DNA from: Auanema rhodensis
Taxonomy: Eukaryota > Nematoda > Chromadorea > Rhabditida > Rhabditidae
Assembly: GCA_964057225.1 (NCBI GenBank)
Contig: OZ059900.1
Span: forward strand, 13,531,638 to 13,595,637
Reading direction: 5' to 3'
DNA: 64,000 bases
Every line of letters starts with the position of its first letter. Positions within the stretch are counted from its first letter, which is position 1. Below, piece by piece: positions 56,375 to 63,629 of this stretch. The notes beneath the pieces are model-generated. The model saw nothing but the letters and a program-made list of their open reading frames with translations, was not told the origin of the DNA and made no database searches. The position numbers were made by a program, and so were the translations under genes.

Positions 56375-56375
56375 A
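56370..56375 (+). terminator. Polyadenylation signal AATAAA overlapping the stop codon
   Basis: AATAAA begins two bases before the TAA stop (56372-56374), followed by an AT-rich tract and then the satellite within about 35 bp. The 3' UTR must therefore be extremely short, or the transcript ends inside the repeat. Confidence 0.6.
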
Positions 56376-56408
56376 ACAGGTTTCATTTTTTACATTGTAT
56401 TTATTACG

Positions 56409-56983
56409 AAAAATATCTGTCTTATAATGATCACATAACACTATAAATGCCTAAGCAAAATGAATTTGAATATGAACATGACGCGTCTTTTACATTATAG
56501 TTTGACCGGATAAAGCTTTGTATAGCTTTGTACACTGATCACATATACGGCGATAGGCTAGAACAGTTTATAAGTTTCCTGAATAGATTTGGTTTAATTA
56601 CCCAAGTTATAGGTAGTATCTCAATCTAACCAGAGAACTTCTGAGTTGGAAATATATTTTGGAAAGCACACCACGAGTGTGCAATATTGAAAACTGTCTG
56701 TCTTAGTATGATTATATAACACTACAGATGCTAAAGCAAAATGAATTTGAATATGAACATGACGCGTCTTTTACATTATAGTTTGACCGGATAAAGCTTT
56801 GTATAGCTTTGTATAGCTTTGTACACTGATCACATATACGGCGATAGGCTAGAACAGTTCATAAGTTTCCTGAATAGATTTGGTTTAATTACCCAAGTTA
56901 GAGGTAGTATCTCAATCTAACCAGAGAACTTCTGAGTTGGAAATACATTTTGGAAAGCACACCATGAGTGTGCAATACTGAAA
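56409..56983 (+). repeat. Short satellite block, about two monomers
   Basis: Resumes with diverged satellite (CTGTCTTATAATGATCACATAAC). One full 291-bp monomer runs from 56547 to 56837, and the block ends partway through the next unit at GTGTGCAATACTGAAA. Same orientation as the main array. It carries changes not seen in the interior, such as AAGTTATAGG and GGAAATATATTT. The right end coincides with the end of the solitary inverted copy at 62745. Confidence 0.93.
56417..56452 (+). repeat. 36-bp direct repeat flanking the gene island, right copy
   Basis: Partner of 54250-54285. Both copies begin CTGTCTTA and end ATGCCT, with about seven differences between them. Confidence 0.6.
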
Positions 56984-57241
56984 TAGTCATTTCAGATTTC
57001 AAAAACCATAAAATCAAATAAACCATATCCGCTTTGGCTATATAGAACACTTGTCAATTCCATCCTTGCTCACTTAAATCGCTGTACCGTCTACTGGTCA
57101 TTTTTTTCTGATTTGATTTTAGGTTTTATTATAAATACATATTCTTCTTTTATTTCGATAATTTAGAATGTTTTCAACATTATGGTAAACTATATTGGAT
57201 TCTGAAGCACGTACTGAGGATATTTTCTTTTCAACTGTTAA
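56984..57241 (+). other. AT-rich intergenic stretch
   Basis: About 260 bp between the short satellite block and the next gene model. No ORF, RNA gene or repeat is recognised. It could hold the promoter of the gene at 57242. The sequence just before that ATG (TTCTTTTCAACTGTTAA) is not a good trans-splice acceptor. Confidence 0.5.
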
Positions 57242-57854
57242 ATGGTATATATTCAATTTGCTTTAAAAATTATAGAAGAATATTTAGATAAAAATACGAA
57301 GAATAAAACGTTTTATACAAAAATAACGGATGAATTAGTTTCCATGTTGGTTCTATGTTAAACCACTATTTTTATTTTTTTATGCATTCAGATATAAGAA
57401 ATGTGAACCAGAGGATGCCATAATCATTTCTTTTGTTTTACCGTTTATATTACTTCAACAAAGTAATATAGATTCAGCTTTAGCTTTATTATTAGATTTA
57501 TTATCCAATAATAATATTGAATTGAATCTTTTAACAGTTGAGATGATTTGGAAGGTTTGTTTAGTTAGTTTCCAACAAAATGTTAATCGTAACACAGATA
57601 TGTTATCAAACTGAAGAACCTTTTACAAATATTTTGGAGCAGTACAAAGCAAAAGCCGCAATTTTGAAGACATGGACTGGTGATAGTAATATGGCAGCTC
57701 GAATATTACTACCATTTTCTCCGAAGTATAGAAACAGGTAGAGAAAATAAAAAATTTAAATATAGAATAAAATATTTATTTAAGACTTGGTTTTTTATCA
57801 AACGATGACATATTAACAGAAGACGATTTTCAATGTATAGAAGAAAATATATAA
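57242..57854 (+). CDS. Unknown small protein, four exons, 158 residues
   Basis: Model with exons 57242-57345, 57392-57554, 57598-57737 and 57785-57854, joined in consistent phases (2, 0, 2) by introns of 46, 43 and 47 nt, each GT to AG (acceptors ATTCAG, ACACAG, TTTAAG). The product is 158 residues, acidic at the C terminus (DDILTEDDFQCIEENI) and mostly predicted helical, with a leucine-rich middle (SALALLLDLLSNN). No signal peptide or family motif is recognised. Each exon is short, so no long ORF shows; the case rests on all phases fitting without a stop. The first donor (AT|GTTGGT) is weak. It lies between the satellite and the transposon relic and could be a host gene or transposon cargo. 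Confidence 0.5.
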
Positions 57855-58195
57855 TAGCCATTTCATATCTCTTCACTGACAGGTCACTTTGTTTGTTGCA
57901 ATATTTTTATTTTTTTCAAACAAACGTATCTGTGTATAATACTATTATCTGCACATAGAACAGTATTTATTATGTTTTTTTCTGTATTTCAATATCTTTG
58001 CTTTAAAAAAAAACAGAATATTAAGATTGTTCGTATTTTCCAACAGAAAATAAGTAGTTTATGATTATATAGGACTTAATCTGAAGCAAAGCTCGACAAA
58101 AATTTTTTTATCAAATTTTAATGAATTAGCAAAACAGTTGAGAAGAAAAAAATGTTTTTTTCTTAACAATGAGTTATTCATGTTTTTTCATAGTA
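57855..58195 (+). other. AT-rich spacer with a hairpin
   Basis: About 340 bp with long A and T runs and no credible gene. Its only structured element is the perfect inverted repeat at 58143-58164. Confidence 0.5.
58143..58164 (-). terminator. Perfect 10-bp hairpin, likely 3'-end signal
   Basis: AAGAAAAAAA, a two-base centre TG, then its exact reverse complement. It lies about 30 bp beyond the stop of the minus-strand ORF at 58196 and between two convergent coding ends. Simple A/T composition lowers its weight, but the position matches the other hairpins at convergent ends in this relic. Confidence 0.4.
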
Positions 58196-58483
58196 TTACA
58201 AGAAAGTATCAAGAAGTGAATTAGTTGTGAGGCTAAGCAGATATTTGAGAAATAGATAAATAAAAAAATGAATACTTTTCTGAATGTAAGCAATTTGTTC
58301 TTCCGGTGTTATTTTTTTTGTTACTTCAGAAATATCTACTAATCCCTCAGATCTAGGAATCTTCGATTCTACTATCTTATTAAATTTATTAGAATCTTCA
58401 TTCAATTTAGGTGAATCACAAGAATTCAGAGTATAATATAAGCAAAATATACCTAAAGAATCTGTATTACCAAGATGTTTCAC
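58196..58483 (-). pseudogene. Decayed ORF, possibly Maverick cysteine protease C-terminal part
   Basis: A 95-residue minus-strand frame. Its start at 58483 lies inside a longer decayed coding stretch: upstream to about 58740 minus-strand fragments continue in other frames with stops. The N-terminal part contains NTDSLGIFCLYYTLNSC, which resembles the region around the nucleophile Cys of adenovirus-like proteases carried by Mavericks (S-C-G-x-x-C-L). Here the expected nucleophile position reads Leu, so the copy would be inactive. The C-terminal part is a lysine-poor hydrophobic helix. The protease identity is a motif-level guess; it could be an unrelated structural protein. Confidence 0.35.
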
Positions 58484-58764
58484 ACATTTGGTGTTATGTC
58501 GTATGTTATATTGAGTTAAATATTTTTTTATGGTTTTCGGAGATATCTCTGTTTTCTTATGAAATACTATATACTATTCTTTTAGAAATCATACGTTTTA
58601 AGCTCTTTAATGAGATTATGGACTTCCATTTATATAAAGTATTTTTTACAATACCAAATTACATTGCCTTGCTATACTCAATCTTGCTGTACTGTATTAA
58701 TTTTCCAATATACTTTACAATATTCCCATATTGAAAAAATAAAGAAAAAAAATTGAATATATAA

Positions 58765-59038
58765 ATGAGTCAATTAAAATTGCAATCCTTTGTAAATGAT
58801 ATTCAAAAGATTAACGGTAATAAAAATCTTGTTTTTTCGGAAATATTGGAATACACAAAAAATTATATTATTATAAAATTACATTTATTACAGAAAAGAA
58901 ACAGCTCAAAATTATTTGGATGCTTTAGAAAAAATGATTGCAACCATTGATAAATCGAAGTTATCTCAAAGTGACAAATGCAGTTATAAATATGCTTTCA
59001 CTAAACATCGGAATGTAAAAGTGAATGCAAAAGCATAG
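58765..59038 (+). pseudogene. Frameshifted ORF of unknown function in the transposon relic
   Basis: Starts with ATG at 58765, behind TTGAAAAAATAAAG (58731-58744) and a TATATAA run. The first 40 or so codons read one frame (SQLKLQSFVNDIQKING). After about 58870 the plausible coding frame shifts (ETAQNYLDALEKMIATID) and runs to TAG at 59036-59038. No GT-AG intron fits the shift, so a frameshift is the simplest reading. Lys-rich and helical, with no recognised domain. It may form one gene with the next remnant. Confidence 0.5.
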
Positions 59039-59079
59039 CAATCAATTGTCTCGGAATTTCCAAAAAGAAAAAATTTATA

Positions 59080-59438
59080 ATGATTGATCAAATGCAAAAA
59101 ATAATATCAAAAAGAAAGAGATAAACACAATGAACTACTCAAAAAGTATATTGAAAAACAGAAAGAAGAGAAAATTGAATTACCTAAAATTGATCTTAGT
59201 ATAACATTGAAAAATAAAAAGATTTTGAGTAATCAGGAAGATGATACTATTTGGAGTGAAAAACTTGAAAGAATAGGTGTATCAGAAGATTTTCCTAATG
59301 TTGTTTCTAGAGCATACGTAAAGAAAGGAAAAGGTTCAGAAAATAATATCATTCAACGTCAGCAGTGCAGATTTTGATGAATCTTTGATTCCTATATCTG
59401 GAGGATTGATAAGGGATTTAAGAACCGGAGATCTTTGA
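59080..59438 (+). pseudogene. Frameshifted coding remnant, unknown Maverick-type ORF
   Basis: Begins with ATG at 59080 (MIDQMQKIISK), shifts frame near 59110 into a charged coiled-coil-like stretch (ELLKKYIEKQKEEKIELP), and shifts again near 59350 into a tail ending RDLRTGDL with TGA at 59436-59438. Two frameshifts make it a relic. No catalytic motif is seen. It converges on the minus-strand gene at 59506, with hairpins in the gap. Confidence 0.45.
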
Positions 59439-59471
59439 TCTTTACAATCCTATATTATTTAATTAACTGAA

Positions 59472-59486
59472 GGGATTTACAATCCT
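59472..59486. terminator. Small hairpin in convergent gap (GGATT/AATCC)
   Basis: GGATT, loop TAC, AATCC, plus a possible G-T wobble pair. It lies between the end of the plus-strand remnant (59438) and the end of the minus-strand gene (59506). It is related in sequence to the hairpin at 59502-59515. Confidence 0.4.
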
Positions 59487-59501
59487 ATAGCCTTATGGCA
59501 A

Positions 59502-59515
59502 GGGACTAAAGTCCT
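59502..59515. terminator. Small hairpin in convergent gap (GGACT/AGTCC)
   Basis: GGACT, loop AA, AGTCC, overlapping the stop codon of the minus-strand gene. Compared with the hairpin at 59472-59486, a T-A pair has become C-G on both arms, so the stem is kept while the sequence changes. Confidence 0.4.
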
Positions 59516-60529
59516 ATATTCATATAAATAAAAGGTAAATCTTTCTTTTTTATCTTTTTCTGTTTAAGTAATTCATCTAAAATTACATGAATTTTGTTAT
59601 TTTCACCATTATTATCAGCTTGATATGAAGCAACTGAAAGTCTTAAAGAATCAAAAAGAGAATTTAAATCTTTAGGAAGAAATGATATTGAACTACCTTC
59701 ACTTACTCGACCTTTGGGAACACTACTTTCACTAGCTGGACTTTGCATAAGCAGCGAGCTTCCTAGCGTAAGTTGAGAATTTCCTTGCTTAGTTTGCAGT
59801 GAAGATTGTTTAGTTACACTACTCACAGTAGCTTGACCTTTGGGAACAAAATAATGTTCTTTTATGAACTTCTATTTATCACTAGCATCTGCTTTATATC
59901 TTTTTGAATCTTTGTTGAAACCTTGATATAAAGCATCAGAACACAATAATATTTTTCGATAATCTTGTTTATCTTGATTTGTAATCTTACTCAAATCAGG
60001 AGATTTTTTGAATAATAACTCTAAAAGTCCTGGAATTGCATTATATACTTGATTGTCAATACACAGATTATTATCATCTAGAATTACTTTTTTATTACCA
60101 ATTGTATAATTCTTATTTGATGGATTGTATCTTAATGAATATCCTGCATTATTTTTGTATCTAGGATCTTCGAGATAAGTAGCAATTAAATTACTGACAT
60201 TGATTGAAGGATTTTGAGTATTTCTGAGACTACTTGATTAAATTTGTTTAGTAGGAGTTACCGAATCTTGAGGTGGTAGAATTTGTGGTTGTCCTTTAAT
60301 TTCTCTTTTGAAACTATTAAGGGTTTGAACTATCTTATTCTTTTCATCAATTATTTCTTCCTGTAGTTTCTTATTTGATTATAGTATGGGTTTGAATACT
60401 TCTATACGGTGATCTTCTACGTTTTCTAAATTCTAAATTCTTGAATTTGTGTACTTTTCTATTCTTCAAGAACGATTGCACAATTTCATTCCTTTACTTG
60501 GGATCATAGATTTCGATTGTGGAAGGCAT
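59506..60529 (-). pseudogene. Decayed DUF8207-like Maverick-associated gene
   Basis: Minus-strand gene with ATG at 60529, read in several frames down to the stop at 59506. An in-frame TAA follows after 11 codons, a frameshift occurs near 60380, and further stops lie near 60240 and 59870. The best-kept middle part reads YSLRYNPSNKNYTIGNKKVI, a short Asp-rich turn, then a YNAIPGLLELLFKKSPDL stretch. This is the arrangement I recall from the domain called DUF8207, common next to Maverick-type polymerase genes in animals; the name is from memory. The last 106 residues (59506-59826) are open and rich in Ser and Gln, then basic near the end. It is transcribed divergently from the ORF at 60574. Confidence 0.6.
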
Positions 60530-60573
60530 TTTTTGAAAAAGTAATATATTTATAAAAAATATTATATTTATAA
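60530..60573. promoter_or_regulatory. 44-bp bidirectional promoter between divergent genes
   Basis: A very AT-rich gap between the minus-strand start at 60529 and the plus-strand start at 60574. It contains TTGAAAAAGTAATAT (60533-60547) and two TATTTATAA-like boxes. The same 15-mer precedes the polymerase ORF at 60895-60909, supporting a promoter role. Confidence 0.5.
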
Positions 60574-60891
60574 ATGGAAGAAATTACTGAAGGTTTGAAA
60601 GCCGAAGCACTTTCTTTAGGAGGATCTGCAAGACATTCTGCGAAAGCAAGCTTCTTTGAAGAGCCTAGTGAAGGATTTGATAGAAATCTAGAGAAAATGA
60701 AAAGAGATGAAGTTCGTAGAAAAGTTACAATGATTGGAAGTGAATTGAAAAAATACATCCTCAAATCTAGAGAAATCCAAACTATGAGAATGATTGAATT
60801 CATTATGAAGTTTAAAGACATTACTTTCTCAAATTTGAATTTGTCTTTAAAAAAAATTTTCTATATAAAAGGAAGTTTTGACTCCTTCTAG
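60574..60891 (+). CDS. Small charged protein of the transposon relic, 105 residues, open
   Basis: Intact ORF of 105 codons directly upstream of the polymerase ORF. The N-terminal half is Gly/Ser/Ala/Glu-rich and reads as if unfolded (LSLGGSARHSAKASFFEEPS). The middle is a strongly charged helix (NLEKMKRDEVRRKVTMIGSE) and the tail is Phe/Ile-rich. No domain is recognised. Its position between a DUF8207-like gene and the polymerase suggests a transposon gene. A minus-strand frame covering the same bases is a shadow. It may be the only unbroken ORF in the relic. Confidence 0.55.
   Translation: MEEITEGLKAEALSLGGSARHSAKASFFEEPSEGFDRNLEKMKRDEVRRKVTMIGSELKKYILKSREIQTMRMIEFIMKFKDITFSNLNLSLKKIFYIKGSFDSF
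60869..60887 (+). terminator. Hairpin at the 3' end of the small ORF
   Basis: AAGGA(A)GT, loop TTTG, ACTCCTT: a 7-bp stem with one bulged A, ending just before the TAG stop. It fits the pattern of hairpins at coding ends in this element. Confidence 0.35.
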
Positions 60892-60894
60892 AAT

Positions 60895-60909
60895 TTGAAA
60901 AAGTAATAT
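60895..60909 (+). promoter_or_regulatory. Upstream motif TTGAAAAAGTAATAT, second copy
   Basis: Exact 15-bp match to 60533-60547, here 31 bp before the polymerase ORF start at 60941; the other copy is 26 bp before the ORF at 60574. The similar spacing makes it a candidate core promoter element of the transposon. Confidence 0.5.
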
Positions 60910-60940
60910 CTTTTTTAGTTTTAAACCAATTCATCTGACA

Positions 60941-62744
60941 ATGTCGAGAGATAAGCTGCTCCGTGAAGTTAGAAAAATTAATGAAAAGAAAAAACTACTA
61001 ATGACTGATGCTCAAATGAAAAAAATGAAGGTGGATGAAATGAAACAATTTATTAATGATCATTCTCAAGAAAATCATGAAAATCCATTACCACCTCCAG
61101 ATGAGATTTTTCCTATGGATGATTTAATTTTTATGGAACATGAAGATAGAGAAAATGCTAATTCAAGAGTAACAAATTATAGAAGTAAGAACAACAAAGA
61201 TTTCCTAGAAAATCCTTTTGAATTGATCGAAAAGAAAGGTATTGAATTTTACATGGATCTTGTAAAAAAAAGATTGGCTTCTTTTCTCAAGAAGAAGCAA
61301 AATACTGTAGTCAACGACATTTACAAAAATACTAATGTAAGAATAACGCTATATTTAGAATGTGAAACAAAGGAGCCTGATTCTACTGATCCGCATAAGT
61401 TTCATGTAAATACGAAAACTCAACTTTTACATTCTGGTGAAAATAGGGAAGAATTCTATCAAGCAGCATGTAGCACATTAATGAATGACGTGGAGAATAG
61501 AGAACATCATGCTTCAGGATTAATGATAACCAGATTTTTGAGATTGGCTATGTTTCAAACTAAAACTGATGCAATGAAAGGTGCTTCATATATAAATAAT
61601 CCTGATTATATCAATCGGAAAGACGCAATTATAAACATACAAAAAAAATAGTAAGTGTTTATGTGAAGTATTCTAGCACATCTGCATCCTGCAAAAAGAA
61701 ATAAAGAAAGAGTTACTAAATACACAAAATTCGAAAATGAATTAAACTTCAATGGTCTAGAATTTTGTATATAAATATGAATACATTGAAGGCGAACATG
61801 ATATTTATAAATGTCAACATTCGACTCACAAATGTGTGCAAGAAAAAATTGTAAATCTTTTTCATAATGAAGATGCTGAAGGAAACGAACATTATAGTCT
61901 GATTGTAAACTCACGTAGACTTAAGAGCAGGAATGAGACTGACTATCCGAAATATTATTGTTCTAGATGTTTATCATTTTATTACAATCAAGAAAAGTTA
62001 GATAGACATATTGAAAATTGTGAAAATACACTGCCAATGGAACATCAACCTTCTCTTAAAAAATAATTGAATTTGAAAATCATAAACATACACAGAGACG
62101 TCGTTATGTTATATACTCAGAATTTGAAAGTTTTATAGAGAGAATTCAGAACAAAGAAGTTAAAGATGTTTTTGTTAGCATGAACAAAGATAAATGGACT
62201 GAAAATATTGGAAAACATATTCCATCTGCATATTGTATACTAGTAGTAGATTCATATACAAAGACAATCAAGTCCTATGTGGGATATAATGCAACATAGA
62301 TATTTAACATCGAGATAATTGATTTTGTTCGCAAGTTAATGGCTTTTCCAAATATTGATTGCAGACCTTTATCATCAAAAGAGAAAGAAGAGTACTGTGC
62401 ATGTACAAATTGTTCTAATTGTGATGTTCTTTTTGACCCTTCAAATATGAAAACAGCAGAAGTGAAAGATCATGATCATTGGACTGGTGAATATCATACA
62501 GCTCTTTGTGGAAATTGTAATCTCAAGAAGAAGAAAAATTAATTCATTCCCGTGTTCTTCCACAATCTGAAAGGTTATGATTCTCACCTTATTCTAGGAG
62601 ATCCTCAAAGTGCTAAGCATCTGAGAAAAAATAAAATAGGATTGAAAAATATAAATTGTAATACAGAAAAATTTATATCGTATCTAGTTATCTAATGTAT
62701 CTTGATGCTAATAATTTATACGGTTGGGCAATAAAGATGAAACT
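60941..62744 (+). pseudogene. Truncated, frameshifted Maverick/Polinton family B DNA polymerase
   Basis: Remnant of a protein-primed type family B DNA polymerase. Segments in order: 60941-61651 is open (236 residues, N-terminal region ending near a conserved ASYI...KAIINI-like stretch). A broken stretch with a shift follows to 61836. Next comes 61836-62066 with a C-x2-C...H-x4-C finger (YYCSRCLSFYY). An exonuclease I-like YSEFESF lies near 62115, and an HNH-like DHDHWTGEYH with C-x2-C and CGNCNL sits in 62339-62542. An exonuclease II-like FHNLKGYDSHLI lies near 62555, and polymerase motif A-like YLDANNLYGWA follows from 62695. At 62745 the frame ends in an inverted satellite monomer, so motifs B and C are missing. 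Several stops and shifts make it non-functional. Integrase, ATPase and capsid genes are not seen nearby. Confidence 0.8.
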
Positions 62745-63051
62745 TTTTCAATATTGCACAATCGTTGTGTGCTTTCCAAAATGTATTTCCAACTCAGAAG
62801 TTCTCTGGTTAGATTGAGATACTACCTCTGACTTGGGTAATTAAACCAAATCTATTCAGGAAACTTATAAACTGTTCTAGCCTATCGCCGTATATGTGAT
62901 CAGTGTACAAAGCTATACAAAGCTTTATCCGGTCAAACTATAATGTAAAAGACGCGTCATGTTCATATTCAAATTTGTTTTGCTTTGGCATCTATAGTGT
63001 TATATAATCATACTAAGACAGACAGTTTTCAATATTACATACTCGTCATAG
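62745..63051 (-). repeat. Solitary satellite monomer, inverted, inside the polymerase relic
   Basis: Reverse complement of the satellite. TTTTCAATATT occurs at 62745-62755 and again at 63026-63036, 281 bp apart, so it is exactly one 281-bp unit plus about 15-25 bp of the next. It has two 10-bp subrepeats and the TATAGATGCC and CAAATTTG variants. The hairpin loop is changed (GCACAATCGTTGTGTGC). In satellite orientation its right end is GTGTGCAATATTGAAAA, the same point where the short block ends at 56983. It separates the polymerase from unrelated minisatellite DNA. Confidence 0.93.
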
Positions 63052-63058
63052 TTCTCCA

Positions 63059-63480
63059 CGGTCCTGGTCTTGAGCTTTCCCGGAGTCATGGTCCTCCTCG
63101 GTCCTGGTCTTGAGCTTTCCCGGAGTCATGGTCCTCCTCGGTTCCGGTCCTGGGCCTTCCCGAGGTCATAGTTCTTCTCGGTCCTGGTCTAGAGCTTTCC
63201 CGGGGTCATGGCCCTCCTCGGTTCCGGTCCTAGGCCTTCCCGGGGTCATAGCCCTCCTCGGCCCTGGTCCTGGGCCGTCCCGGGCTCATAGCCTTTTTCC
63301 ATTCCGGTCCTGGACCTCCTCGAGCCCGGTCCTGGGTTTCCTCGGTCCCATTCCACGGTTTCCTTGATCCTGGTCCTGGGCCTCCTCGGTCCCCTTCCTC
63401 AGTGTTCTTGATCACGGTCCTGGCTCTCCTCCATCTCAGTTCTAGGCCTCTTCGGTTCTGGTCTTCCTCGGTCGTGTCCT
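63059..63480 (+). repeat. GC-rich minisatellite, 40-bp period
   Basis: Units of 40 bp beginning CGGTCCTGGTCTTGAGCTTT at 63059, 63099, 63139, 63179, 63219 and 63259. The first two are almost identical; later units alternate GGTCCTGGTC and GGTTCCGGTCC starts. After about 63300 the array degenerates into shorter GGTCCTGG...CCTCCTCGG pieces up to about 63480. The plus strand is pyrimidine-rich. Open frames on both strands here simply reflect the repeat. Confidence 0.88.
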
Positions 63481-63549
63481 TGATGAGTCCTGTTCCCTGT
63501 CGTTTCTATAACTTTTTTCTTACCTTACGATATGTTTATCAGCAACCTG

Positions 63550-63613
63550 TGGGATTCGATCTTGGACTGTTTGAGTGCCAGTCTGTCATCTTATCCTTTC
63601 GGCTATTGACCAC
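63550..63613 (-). other. tRNA-like fragment, possible SINE or tRNA pseudogene
   Basis: On the minus strand, TGGTCAATAG is followed about 50 bp later by AGATCGAATCC. These resemble the A and B boxes of RNA polymerase III promoters (the latter matches GGTTCGAATCC at 9 of 11 positions). I could not fold a complete cloverleaf, so it is not called as a tRNA gene. A tRNA-derived SINE head or a chance match are both possible. Confidence 0.25.
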
Positions 63614-63629
63614 ATTTATATATAAATGT
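63612..63629. repeat. 18-bp perfect palindrome
   Basis: ACATTTATATATAAATGT, its own reverse complement, adjoining the tRNA-like fragment. It could be a cruciform site or an insertion joint; its function is unknown. Confidence 0.6.

Noticed and set aside
58411-58734. Plus-strand 107-codon frame
   Set aside because: Very rich in Ile, Tyr and Phe, as expected from the antisense of AT-rich decayed minus-strand coding sequence.
60504-60821. Minus-strand 105-codon frame
   Set aside because: It is antisense to the intact plus-strand ORF at 60574 and runs through the divergent promoter.
61606-61914. Minus-strand 102-codon frame
   Set aside because: It lies across the frameshifted part of the polymerase relic and has no motif.
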